Origin: Paracoccus solventivorans
Lineage (GTDB): Bacteria; Pseudomonadota; Alphaproteobacteria; Rhodobacterales; Rhodobacteraceae
Direction of reading: 5' to 3'
Length of the DNA: 64,000 nucleotides
Assembly (NCBI RefSeq): GCF_900142875.1
Contig: NZ_FRCK01000003.1
Coordinates: forward strand, 310,001-374,000
Part shown: positions 9,139 through 16,537 of the stretch, in pieces
How the letters are laid out: the number at the start of each line of letters is the position of its first letter
How positions within the stretch are numbered: the first letter of the stretch is position 1
Made by a program: the position numbers and the translations under genes
Notes under the pieces: generated by a model
Databases searched by the model: none
The model's input: the letters and a program-made list of their open reading frames with translations, nothing else
What the model was told of the DNA's origin: nothing

Positions 9139-9764
9139 GCCTGCGGCTGATCGAGGCCGAGGCCGACCTGACCGAGGGTGCTGCGCATCTGGCCCGCATC
9201 TGCCCGGTCTGGGCGCGGGTGCTGCCCGGGCTGGGCCCGCTGGATCTGCGCCGGCGCCCGGACGGGTTTGCGGCGATCGTCAATGCGATCACCTCGCAGC
9301 AGCTTTCGACCAGCGCCGCCCGCACCATTTTTGCCCGCCTGACCCAGGCCGGGCTGGACCGGCCCGAGGCGGTGCTGGCCACCGATGACGAGACGCTGCG
9401 GCTTTGCGGCCTGTCCGGCCCCAAGCGCCGCTACCTGCGGGCGGTGGCCGAGGCGGGGATCGACTTCGACGCGCTGCGCGAGCAGCCGGACGAGCAGGTG
9501 ATCGCCACGCTGACCGCGCTGCCCGGAATCGGGCGCTGGACCGCCGAGATGTATCTGATCTTTGCGCTGGGCCGGGCCGATGTCTTCGCCCCCGCCGACC
9601 TTGCCCTGCAAGAGGCCGCGCGGCTGATGTACGACCTGCCCGAACGTCCCCGGCCCAAGGCGCTGGCCGCGCAGGCCGAGGCATGGGCGCCCTGGCGCTC
9701 GGTTGCGGCGCGCGGGCTCTGGGCCTATTACCGCGACGCCAAGGGACGCGAGGGGGTGACATGA
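9135..9764 (+). CDS. DNA-3-methyladenine glycosylase, AlkA-like (HhH-GPD)
   Basis: Base-excision repair enzyme of 209 residues that removes alkylated purines. Helix-hairpin-helix TALPGIGRWTAEMYLIFALG (around 127-146) is followed by DVFAPADLALQEA, where the Asp of PADLAL sits at the HhH-GPD catalytic position. TSQQLSTSAARTIFARL is typical of the compact AlkA proteins of proteobacteria, which lack the N-terminal AlkA domain. GTG start at 9135 inside the stop of the GntR gene; ATGA overlap with the next gene. The three genes are therefore translationally coupled. No Ada-type operator was seen. Confidence 0.88.
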   Translation: MSLRLIEAEADLTEGAAHLARICPVWARVLPGLGPLDLRRRPDGFAAIVNAITSQQLSTSAARTIFARLTQAGLDRPEAVLATDDETLRLCGLSGPKRRYLRAVAEAGIDFDALREQPDEQVIATLTALPGIGRWTAEMYLIFALGRADVFAPADLALQEAARLMYDLPERPRPKALAAQAEAWAPWRSVAARGLWAYYRDAKGREGVT

Positions 9765-10417
9765 CGCGCGAGTTGCAATCCGAACGCCGCGGGCCTGCGC
9801 AGGCGGATTCGGTGGTGGTGTTCCTGCATGGCTATGGTGCCGACGGGGCCGACCTGCTGGGGCTGGCCGATCCGCTGGCGCCCTATCTGCCGAAAACGGC
9901 GTTCTATTCCCCCGACGCGCCGGAACGCTGCCGCAACAATCCCATGGGATACCAGTGGTTCCCGATCCCCTGGCTGGACGGCTCGACCGAGGACGAGGCC
10001 CGCGCCTCGATGGCCCATGCCATCGACGACCTGAACGGGTTCCTCGATTCCGTGCTGGCGCGCGAGGGGCTGGCGGCCGATCGCATGGTGGTGGTCGGGT
10101 TCTCGCAGGGCACGATGATGGCGCTGCATGTGCTGCCGCGCCGTGATCAGGCCGTGGCGGGGATCGTCGGGTTTTCCGGGCGGCTGCTGGCCCCCGAGGC
10201 GCTGGCCGAAACCACGCTGCGCCCGCCGGTGCTGCTGCTGCACGGCGATCAGGACCAGATGGTGCCCCACGCCGACATGGGCCTGGCTGAGCGCGCGCTG
10301 CGCGCCGCCGGGTTCGAGGTCGCCACCCACACCATGCGCGGCACCGGCCACGGGATTTCCCCCGACGGGCTGGGCATGGCGCTGTCCTTCATTCGCGCGC
10401 GGCTGGGCACCGGCTGA
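9761..10417 (+). CDS. alpha/beta hydrolase, phospholipase/carboxylesterase family
   Basis: A 218-residue serine hydrolase without a signal peptide. The fold starts SVVVFLHGYGADGADL (oxyanion region). The nucleophile is Ser in VVGFSQGTMMALH, the acid is Asp in LLHGDQDQMVPH and the base is His in GTGHGIS, completing the triad in order. It resembles the acyl-protein-thioesterase/YpfH carboxylesterase group. The start ATG at 9761 overlaps the alkA stop (ATGA). It is the last gene of the GntR-alkA unit, followed by a strong hairpin. The physiological substrate cannot be told from sequence. Confidence 0.82.
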   Translation: MTRELQSERRGPAQADSVVVFLHGYGADGADLLGLADPLAPYLPKTAFYSPDAPERCRNNPMGYQWFPIPWLDGSTEDEARASMAHAIDDLNGFLDSVLAREGLAADRMVVVGFSQGTMMALHVLPRRDQAVAGIVGFSGRLLAPEALAETTLRPPVLLLHGDQDQMVPHADMGLAERALRAAGFEVATHTMRGTGHGISPDGLGMALSFIRARLGTG

Positions 10418-10444
10418 GCATTCCCGGCTTTTCCCGCAATGTGA

Positions 10445-10472
10445 CGGCCGCGCGAAACCTTGCGCGCGGCCG
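10445..10472 (+). terminator. 10-bp GC stem-loop
   Basis: Perfect inverted repeat CGGCCGCGCG (10445-10454) and CGCGCGGCCG (10463-10472) with an 8-base loop, 28 bases after the hydrolase stop. It lacks a clear U-run, but its place between one operon's end and the next gene's promoter suits a terminator. Confidence 0.55.
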
Positions 10473-10482
10473 CTGTTGACGC

Positions 10483-10510
10483 TTGCCAGCGGCTTTCACC
10501 GGCATATAGT
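10483..10510 (+). promoter_or_regulatory. sigma70-type promoter for the HNH gene
   Basis: TTGCCA at 10483-10488 (5/6 to TTGACA), a 16-base spacer and TATAGT at 10505-10510 (5/6 to TATAAT). This would start transcription near 10517, about 17 bases before the HNH start codon, leaving a short leader with the GAGGCGAG ribosome site. It is one of the clearest consensus promoters in the window. Confidence 0.55.
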
Positions 10511-10533
10511 CGGCGCAGGTTCCTTGAGGCGAG

Positions 10534-11157
10534 ATGGCGGGGGACATATCACGGATGCTCGACAACAGGCAGGTGGACACGGATTTCCGCACCCAGTTCG
10601 TGCGCGATCCCGCTTCACTGCGCCGCAACCCGGCCCTGGTGCTGAACGCCGACTACCGCCCGCTCAGCTATTATCCGCTGTCGCTGTGGCCCTGGCAGGA
10701 AACCATCAAGGCGGTGGTTCTGGACCGGGTGGCGATCCTGGCCGAATATGACGAGGTGGTGCGCAGCCAGCACGCGGCGATCCGGCTGCCCTCGGTGGTG
10801 GTGCTGCGCGATTACGTCAAGCCGCGCAAGCATGTGGCCTTCACCCGCTTCAACCTGTTCCTGCGCGATGAGTTCCGCTGCCAGTATTGCGGGGCGCGCG
10901 GGGATCTGACCTTCGACCATGTGGTGCCGCGGTCGCGGGGCGGCGTGACCAGCTGGGAAAACGTGGTCGCCGCCTGTTCACCCTGCAACCTGCGCAAGGC
11001 CAACAAGAGCCTGCGCGCCTCCGGCATGCGGCTCAAGCGCACGCCGCGCCGGCCGCAGACCGCAGAGATGCAGGCCATCGGCCGGCGCTTTCCGCCGAAC
11101 CACCTGCATGTCAGCTGGATGGATTACCTTTACTGGGACGCAGAACTGGAAAGCTGA
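10534..11157 (+). CDS. HNH endonuclease family protein
   Basis: A 207-residue protein with a central-to-C-terminal HNH fold: CQYCG and CSPCN are the two zinc-binding CxxC pairs, enclosing LTFDHVVPRSRGGVTSWENV with the metal-ion His-Asn-His set. The N-terminal part (VLNADYRPLSYYPLSLWPWQ) is typical of the widespread single-copy HNH proteins of alphaproteobacteria, distinct from restriction or homing enzymes. ATG at 10534 follows GAGGCGAG. It has its own promoter and no partner methylase nearby. The biological role of this conserved subgroup is not known to me. Confidence 0.85.
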   Translation: MAGDISRMLDNRQVDTDFRTQFVRDPASLRRNPALVLNADYRPLSYYPLSLWPWQETIKAVVLDRVAILAEYDEVVRSQHAAIRLPSVVVLRDYVKPRKHVAFTRFNLFLRDEFRCQYCGARGDLTFDHVVPRSRGGVTSWENVVAACSPCNLRKANKSLRASGMRLKRTPRRPQTAEMQAIGRRFPPNHLHVSWMDYLYWDAELES

Positions 11158-11164
11158 GCGGCCC

Positions 11165-11350
11165 TTACCCTTCGGAGGTATGCCGCGGCCCGTTGCCCGT
11201 CCGCGCCGACAGATGCGCGGCCAGCGCCGCCACCACCGTCACCAGTGCCAGCACCTGCAACGGCACCCCCAGCGCAATCGCCAGCACCAGCGTCAGCGCG
11301 GCTGCAAGGATCACCGCCAGGACCAGCAGCAGGAAATGGGGCAGGGGCAT
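11165..11350 (-). CDS. small hydrophobic membrane protein, 61 aa
   Basis: Short minus-strand gene supported by a strong ribosome site, GGAGG five bases before its ATG. The sequence begins MPLPHFLLLVLAVILAAALT and continues as a second hydrophobic stretch (LQVLALVTVVAALAAHL), predicting two membrane helices and a short polar C-terminal tail (SARTGNGPRHTSEG). I recognise no family. It converges with the HNH gene, whose stop is only 7 bases away, and shares the 118-base region 11351-11468 with the radical SAM gene as a divergent promoter. Coding status is likely; function unknown. Confidence 0.65.
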   Translation of the reverse strand: MPLPHFLLLVLAVILAAALTLVLAIALGVPLQVLALVTVVAALAAHLSARTGNGPRHTSEG

Positions 11351-11468
11351 GGTTTCCTCCGTCTACCCGATCAATATGGGGTGGGTGGTGCCGGTTGAAA
11401 AGCCGCCATTGCAGCCAGGATGAATGCGGCACTTGCAGATGTTCGCATAATGTTCCATCCTCGGCAGG

Positions 11469-12548
11469 ATGCTGCCACCTCGCGACCCCGATGAAATCCT
11501 CAAGGCCCGCGGTGCGGCCCACCGCCCGGCCGGACGATTCGAGCCCTATCAGGCGGTGCGCGAATCCGACGGCTGGGACAGCCCGCCCGAGGAACATCTG
11601 CTGCGCACGGAAATCTCGCTGGAGACCCCGCGCCGGATCATCAGCCGCAACCAATCCCCCGATGTGCCCTTCGACCGCTCGGTGAACCCGTATCGGGGCT
11701 GCGAACATGGCTGCATCTATTGTTTCGCGCGCCCCAGCCACGCCTATCTGGGGCTGTCGCCGGGGCTCGACTTTGAAACCCGCATCACCGCCAAGCCCGA
11801 TGCCGCCCGGCTGCTGGCGGCGGAAATCGCCCGCCCCTCCTATGCGGTGGCGCCCATCGCCTTCGGCACCAACACCGATCCCTATCAGCCGGCCGAGGCG
11901 CGGCTGGGCATCATGCGGCAATGCCTGCAGGTGCTGCATGACTGGAACCACCCGGTCAGCCTGGTGACGCGGGGGCGTCTGGTGCTGCGCGATCTCGACC
12001 TGATCGGGGCGATGGCGGCGCGGGGGCAGATCTTCGTCGGCGTATCGCTCACCACGCTGGACCCTGCGCTGGCCCGGCAGATGGAGCCCCGCGCCCCCGC
12101 CCCCGCCACCCGGCTGGCGATGATCCGGGCGCTGGCCGGGGCGGGGGTCCGGGTGCGGGTGATGCTGGCCCCGATCATCCCCGGGCTGACCGACCACGAA
12201 ATCGAATCGCTGCTGGCGGCCGCGCGTGAAGCCGGCGCCGCCAGTGCCAGCCTGATCCCGATCCGCCTGCCGCACGAGGTCGCGGCGCTGTTTCGCGACT
12301 GGCTGGACCGCCACCACCCCGGCCGCGCCGCCCATGTGATGTCCCGCATTCAGGCGATCCGCGGCGGCCGCGACAACGACCCGCGTTTCGGCCAGCGGAT
12401 GCGCGGCGAGGGGGTCGAGGCCGAGCTGATGCACCAGCGCTTCCGCGTCGCCCGCAAGCGTCTGGGTTACGATTCCGCCGCGCCGCCGCTGGATTGCAGC
12501 CGTTTTGCCCCGCCGCCGCGGCCGGGGGACCAGCTTGCGCTGTTCTAG
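11469..12548 (+). CDS. PA0069-family radical SAM protein
   Basis: A 359-residue radical S-adenosylmethionine protein. The [4Fe-4S] motif is CEHGCIYC (CxxxCxxC) around residue 76, embedded in VNPYRGCEHGCIYCFARPSH, the hallmark of the PA0069/Rv2578c (SplB-like) group. Core elements AFGTNTDPYQPAEA and LVTRGRLVLRDLDLI follow. Members are annotated as spore photoproduct lyase-like, but this one has no evident DNA-lesion context and its reaction is unknown. Start 11469 is an ATG after a weak site; the open frame has no better upstream start. It is divergent from the 61-residue membrane protein. Confidence 0.87.
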   Translation: MLPPRDPDEILKARGAAHRPAGRFEPYQAVRESDGWDSPPEEHLLRTEISLETPRRIISRNQSPDVPFDRSVNPYRGCEHGCIYCFARPSHAYLGLSPGLDFETRITAKPDAARLLAAEIARPSYAVAPIAFGTNTDPYQPAEARLGIMRQCLQVLHDWNHPVSLVTRGRLVLRDLDLIGAMAARGQIFVGVSLTTLDPALARQMEPRAPAPATRLAMIRALAGAGVRVRVMLAPIIPGLTDHEIESLLAAAREAGAASASLIPIRLPHEVAALFRDWLDRHHPGRAAHVMSRIQAIRGGRDNDPRFGQRMRGEGVEAELMHQRFRVARKRLGYDSAAPPLDCSRFAPPPRPGDQLALF

Positions 12549-12569
12549 GCGCGGGTGCAGGATGGGGCC

Positions 12570-12950
12570 ATGACCACGATCTGGCACAACCCGAATTGCA
12601 GCACCTCGCGCCGCGTCCTGCAGGCCCTGCGCGATGCCGGCGAAACCCCCGAGGTGATCGACTACCGGCAGACCCCGCCCGACCGCGAGACGATCCGGCA
12701 GTGGATCACCGACGCCGGGCTGACCATCCGCCAGGCCCTGCGCCGGCGCAACACGCCCTATGACGATCTCGGGCTCGACGATCCCGCACTGACCGACGAG
12801 CAGCTGCTGGACGCGGTCGAGGCGCATCCGATCCTGCTGGAACGCCCCTTCGTGCGCACCGCGCTTGGCACGCGGCTCTGCCGGCCAGAGGAAAGGCTGC
12901 AGGAAATCCTGCCCACCCCGGCCGGAACCATCCCGCCCCCGGGTGCCTGA
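12570..12950 (+). CDS. arsC: arsenate reductase (glutaredoxin type), ArsC/YfgD-like
   Basis: A 126-residue thioredoxin-fold protein of the ArsC/Spx family. The N-terminal WHNPNCSTSRRVL carries the catalytic Cys at position 10 in the ArsC HNPxCxTSR motif. LLERPFVRTALGTRLCRPEE near the C-terminus matches the arsenate-pocket segment. It would reduce arsenate with glutathione/glutaredoxin electrons. Start ATG 12570 follows CAGGATGGGG; a GTG at 12555 would add five residues. It is not in an ars operon (no efflux pump or ArsR nearby), so a YfgD-like housekeeping role is possible. Confidence 0.85.
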   Translation: MTTIWHNPNCSTSRRVLQALRDAGETPEVIDYRQTPPDRETIRQWITDAGLTIRQALRRRNTPYDDLGLDDPALTDEQLLDAVEAHPILLERPFVRTALGTRLCRPEERLQEILPTPAGTIPPPGA

Positions 12951-12966
12951 GCCCGTCTTTGGTGCA

Positions 12967-13012
12967 GAAATATCCCGGGGGAGTCCCGGAACGGGACGGG
13001 GGCAGAGCCCCC
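12967..13012. terminator. bidirectional hairpins with degenerate repeat core, arsC/trpS junction
   Basis: The 75-base gap between convergent arsC and trpS holds the repeat core AAATATCCCGGGGG (from 12968) followed by two stems: GTCCCG/CGGGAC (12983-12988 and 12992-12997) and GGGGGC/GCCCCC (12998-13003 and 13007-13012). Such stacked stems at a convergent junction suit termination from both sides. The AAATATCC core links this site to the palindromic repeat family at 8323, 14861 and 25996. Confidence 0.6.
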
Positions 13013-13025
13013 GCCGTCCCCCGGC

Positions 13026-14045
13026 TCAGCGTGCCGCCGGGATCATCCCCATGATCTCGCGCGCCTCGGCCACGATCGGGGCGGCGATCGCATCGGCGCG
13101 CAGCGCGCCCGCGCGCAGGATGCGGTCGATCTCGGCCGGGTCGGCCATCAGCTCGTTCATCCGTCGGGTGATCGGGGCCAGCACCGACACGGCGAGGTCC
13201 GCCAGTGCCGGCTTGAAGGCGCCGAAGCCCTGACCCTCGAACCGGGCCAGCACCGCATCCGGGGTCTCGTCCGACAGCGCGGCGAAGATGTTGACCAGGT
13301 TGCGGGCCTCGGGGCGGTCCTTCAGCCCCTCCATGGCGCCGGGCAGCGGCTCGGCGTCGGTGCGTGCCTTGCGGATCTTTTGCGCGATGGCGTCGGCGTG
13401 GTCGGTCAGGTTGATGCGGCTGGCGTCCGAGGGGTCGGACTTGGACATCTTCTTGGTGCCGTCGCGCAGGGACATCACGCGCGTCGCAGCGCCCTCGATC
13501 ACCGGTTCGGGGCTGGGGAAGAAATCGACGCCGTAATCGTGGTTGAACTTGGCGGCGATGTCTCGGGTCAGCTCGATATGCTGCTTCTGGTCCTCGCCCA
13601 CCGGCACATGGGTGGCGTGATAAGCCAGGATGTCGGCCGCCATCAGCGCCGGATAGGCGTAAAGCCCCAGGCTCGCGGCCTCGGCGTTCTTGCCGGCCTT
13701 GTCCTTGAACTGGGTCATCCGGTTCATCCACCCCAGCCGCGCGACGCAGGACAACAGCCACGCCAGCTCGGCGTGCGCGGGGACGTGACTTTGCACGAAC
13801 AGCACCGACTGCGCCGGGTCGATGCCGGCGGCCATGAAGGCGGCGGCAGCCTCGCGCGTCTGCTGGCGCAGCCGCTCGGGCTCTTGCCAGACGGTGATCG
13901 CGTGCAGGTCGACCAGGCAATAGACCGTCTCGACCTCGCCCTGTTTCTCGGCAAAGCGGCGCAGCGCGCCCAGGTAATTGCCAAGCGTCAGCCCGCCCGA
14001 CGGCTGGATGCCCGAAAAGATGCGCGGAGAGTGAACGCGTGCCAT
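13026..14045 (-). CDS. trpS: tryptophan-tRNA ligase
   Basis: Class I aminoacyl-tRNA synthetase of 339 residues that charges tRNA-Trp in the cytoplasm. The N-terminus [20 protein letters not shown] contains the HIGH-equivalent TLGN. The second signature KKMSKSD is intact around residue 198. Length is normal for bacterial TrpS. The start ATG at 14045 gives [12 protein letters not shown]. The frame remains open upstream to 14384 but this only shadows the rhomboid gene. In related genomes trpS follows murJ on the same strand; here a plus-strand rhomboid gene lies between them. Confidence 0.97.
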   Translation of the reverse strand: MARVHSPRIFSGIQPSGGLTLGNYLGALRRFAEKQGEVETVYCLVDLHAITVWQEPERLRQQTREAAAAFMAAGIDPAQSVLFVQSHVPAHAELAWLLSCVARLGWMNRMTQFKDKAGKNAEAASLGLYAYPALMAADILAYHATHVPVGEDQKQHIELTRDIAAKFNHDYGVDFFPSPEPVIEGAATRVMSLRDGTKKMSKSDPSDASRINLTDHADAIAQKIRKARTDAEPLPGAMEGLKDRPEARNLVNIFAALSDETPDAVLARFEGQGFGAFKPALADLAVSVLAPITRRMNELMADPAEIDRILRAGALRADAIAAPIVAEAREIMGMIPAAR

Positions 14046-14118
14046 GGAACTGCCTGCTGGAAAACCGGATGCGAAGGGATTACCCCTTGCCCCCGACAGG
14101 CGCAACCGCGCCGCGGGA

Positions 14119-14847
14119 ATGGAGCAACCGACACAAATGCGCGCCGGATCACCCGAAAGCCCCCTCAACAGCCTGCCCGCGGTGCTGTGGGTGCTGGCCC
14201 TGCCGATCATCGCGACCGAGGCGTATTTCGGCCTTGGCCGGCTGGGATTCCTGGCCGGGGGCAGCAATGCCGGCCGCGCCGCCCGCCAGATCCTGGTCGA
14301 GCAGACGGCCTTTGCCCCCGAGTTCCTGCTGCGCGCCTGGGAGCGCGGCTCGGTCGCGGGGGCGGAACTGCACCGGCTGGTCACCTATCCCTTCGTCCAT
14401 TACTCGGCCACCCATGCGCTGTTCGTGCTGGTGTTCCTGCTGGCGCTTGGCAACATGGCAGCGCGGTCGATGCGGCCCTGGGCGGTGGTGGTGCTGTTCG
14501 CGGCCTCGGCCATCGGCGGGGCGGCGGTCTATTCGCTGGCGGCGGGGCTGCTGCCGCAGCTGCGCTTCGATCCGCTGGTGGGGGGCTATACGCCGGTCTA
14601 CGGGCTGCTGGGCGCCTTCACCTTTCTGCTGTGGACGCGGCTGGGGCAGGAAAACGCCAACCAGATGCGCGCCTTTACCCTGATCGGGATGCTGCTGCTG
14701 TTCCAGCTGGTGTTCGGGGTGGTCTTCGGCAGCTCGGGCAAGAACTGGATCGCCGAGATCGCCGGTTTCGGGATCGGCTTTACCCTGTCCTTCGTGCTGG
14801 TCCCCGGCGGGTTTTCCCGCGTCCGCCGGCGGGTGCGGCACCGCTGA
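14119..14847 (+). CDS. rhomboid-fold membrane protein lacking catalytic residues
   Basis: A 242-residue, six-segment membrane protein with the rhomboid layout ([16 protein letters not shown], then [13 protein letters not shown], then a helix ending [15 protein letters not shown]). The GxSG nucleophile position reads GGYT (about 155-158, Tyr for Ser). The catalytic His of the final helix reads Glu in AEIAGFG (about 213). The oxyanion Asn of HxxxN is Val. It is therefore probably a pseudo-rhomboid, unable to cleave but perhaps able to bind membrane clients. The start is uncertain: ATGs at 14044, 14119 and 14137 are in frame, and the first would abut divergent trpS. Confidence 0.72.
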   Translation: MEQPTQMRAGSPESPLNSLPAVLWVLALPIIATEAYFGLGRLGFLAGGSNAGRAARQILVEQTAFAPEFLLRAWERGSVAGAELHRLVTYPFVHYSATHALFVLVFLLALGNMAARSMRPWAVVVLFAASAIGGAAVYSLAAGLLPQLRFDPLVGGYTPVYGLLGAFTFLLWTRLGQENANQMRAFTLIGMLLLFQLVFGVVFGSSGKNWIAEIAGFGIGFTLSFVLVPGGFSRVRRRVRHR

Positions 14848-14860
14848 CGGCGCCGCCGGA

Positions 14861-14976
14861 CCGGGGCGCTGCCCCGGACCCCGGGGTATTTTCACCAGAA
14901 AGAACACCCCGCAGCCGCTATGGCTTTCATCGTGGTGCAAATATCCTCCGGGGGTCCGGGGGTAGAAAACCCCCGG
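14861..14976. repeat. composite palindromic intergenic repeat, rhomboid/murJ junction
   Basis: The 142-base convergent gap is almost filled by repeats. CCGGGGC/GCCCCGG (14861-14877) is a 7-bp stem. GGTATTTTCACCAGAAAG (14885-14902) faces an imperfect inverted partner that runs CTTTCATCGTGGTGCAAATATCC (about 14924-14946, split here only for reading). CCGGGGG/CCCCCGG (14956-14976) is a 7-bp stem around TAGAAAA. The partner arm is the same sequence as the right arm at 8357-8380 with one change. The array probably stops transcription from both strands. Confidence 0.75.
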
Positions 14977-14989
14977 TGCGGCGGCGCCT

Positions 14990-16534
14990 TCAGCGCTTGC
15001 GCCGCGTATAGGCGCGCAGCTCGGCCGGGCTGATCGCGCCGGTGGCGAAGCTCAGCGCGAAATAGATCGCGGCGCCGCCGAAGACGAGGATGGCAAGCCC
15101 CGCCACGTCGCCTTCGCCATCCGCGGCCAGCCGGCTGCGCAGCAGCCACAGCGCCGCCGCCATCAGCGCCGAGGACAGCAGGATCCGCGGCATCGTCCGG
15201 CGCAGCCGCGCGTCGAAGCGCGCGGCCTGTCCCATCGCGCGCGTTCCCCACCACAGCTGCGCCACCATCACCCAGGCGGCCAGCGTGGTGCCGATTGCTG
15301 CGGCGAGGAAGCCCACCATCCCCATCAGCCCGAAAGCCGCGGCCGCGTTCACCACCATCGAGTTCACCGCATAGCGAAACGGGGTCCTGGTATCCTCGCG
15401 CGCGAAATAGAGCGGCTGCAGGATCTTTTGCAGCACGAAGGCCGGCAGCCCCAGCGCATAGACCACCAGCGCCTGCGCGGTCATCGCGGTGTCATGAGCG
15501 TCGAAGGCGCCGCGCTGGAACAGCGTCGCCACCATCGGCACCGCGATCACCGTGATGGCAAAGGCGGCGGGCAGGGTCAGGAACATCCCGAACTCGGTCG
15601 CGCGCGACAGCGCCGACTGGCCACCGGGTTCGTCGCCGGCGCGCAGGCGGCGGGCAAGCTCGGGCAGCAGCACCACCGCCACCGCGGCGCCGACCACCCC
15701 CAGCGGCAGCTGGTAGAGCCGGTCGGAATAGTTCAGCCAGCCGATCGCGCCCTCGAAGAACGAGCCCACCTGCCGCCCGACCAGCAGGTTTATCTGCACC
15801 ACGCCCCCGGCAAAGATCGCGGGCAGGGCGATGGTCAGCAGCCGCTTCATGTCCGGGGTCAGGCGGGGGCGGCGTGGGACCAGCCGCCAGCCGTTGCGCG
15901 CCGCGTCCCACCAGACCAGCGCCAGCTGCGCGATCCCGGTGATCGGCGTGGCCCAGGCCAGCGTCAGCCCCAGGTCCCAGTGCAGCATGCGCCCCAGCAC
16001 CAGGCCGGCGATGAACAGCAGGTTCAGCAGCACCGGCGCGGCCGCCGCCGCGGTGAAGCGCCCGTTCGCGTTCAGCACCCCCGAGATCATCGAGGCCAGC
16101 GAGATCAGTAGGATATAGGGGAAGGTGATGCGCCCGTATTCCACCGCCAGGTCGAAGCGCTCGTCCTCCGCGAACCCCGCCGCCATCAGCCACACCAGCC
16201 CCGGCATGGCGATCATCGCCACGGCCGAGAACACCGCCACCACGAAGGCCAGCCCGGAAAACGCGTCCTGCGCGAATTTCTGCGGGTCCTCGCCGCCCTC
16301 GAGCTTCTTGGAGAACAGCGGCACGAAGGCGGTGTTGAACGCGCCCTCGGCGAAAAAGCGGCGGAACATGTTGGGCAGCGACAGCGCGACGAAAAACGCC
16401 TCGACCACCGGGCCGGTGCCCAGCCACGCCGCCATCAGGATGTCGCGCACGAAGCCCGAGACCCGCGACAGGAAAGTCCATAGGCCTACGGAGATGAACC
16501 CCCGCACCAGTCCGCCCCGCTGTCCGCCCCGCAT
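14990..16534 (-). CDS. murJ: lipid II flippase MurJ
   Basis: Inner-membrane MOP-superfamily protein of 514 residues with about 14 hydrophobic segments. It flips undecaprenyl-linked peptidoglycan precursor to the periplasm. Typical MurJ motifs are visible: TFLSRVSGFVRDILMAAWLG, FRRFFAEGAFNTAFVPLF near the N-terminus, QINLLVGRQVGSFFEG and FQRGAFDAHDT. The Arg residues of the N-terminal cavity expected for MurJ are present in RRFF and in VRD. Start ATG 16534 lies 3 bases after the glnD stop, so the two are co-transcribed. Confidence 0.96.
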   Translation of the reverse strand: MRGGQRGGLVRGFISVGLWTFLSRVSGFVRDILMAAWLGTGPVVEAFFVALSLPNMFRRFFAEGAFNTAFVPLFSKKLEGGEDPQKFAQDAFSGLAFVVAVFSAVAMIAMPGLVWLMAAGFAEDERFDLAVEYGRITFPYILLISLASMISGVLNANGRFTAAAAAPVLLNLLFIAGLVLGRMLHWDLGLTLAWATPITGIAQLALVWWDAARNGWRLVPRRPRLTPDMKRLLTIALPAIFAGGVVQINLLVGRQVGSFFEGAIGWLNYSDRLYQLPLGVVGAAVAVVLLPELARRLRAGDEPGGQSALSRATEFGMFLTLPAAFAITVIAVPMVATLFQRGAFDAHDTAMTAQALVVYALGLPAFVLQKILQPLYFAREDTRTPFRYAVNSMVVNAAAAFGLMGMVGFLAAAIGTTLAAWVMVAQLWWGTRAMGQAARFDARLRRTMPRILLSSALMAAALWLLRSRLAADGEGDVAGLAILVFGGAAIYFALSFATGAISPAELRAYTRRKR

Positions 16535-16537
16535 CGC

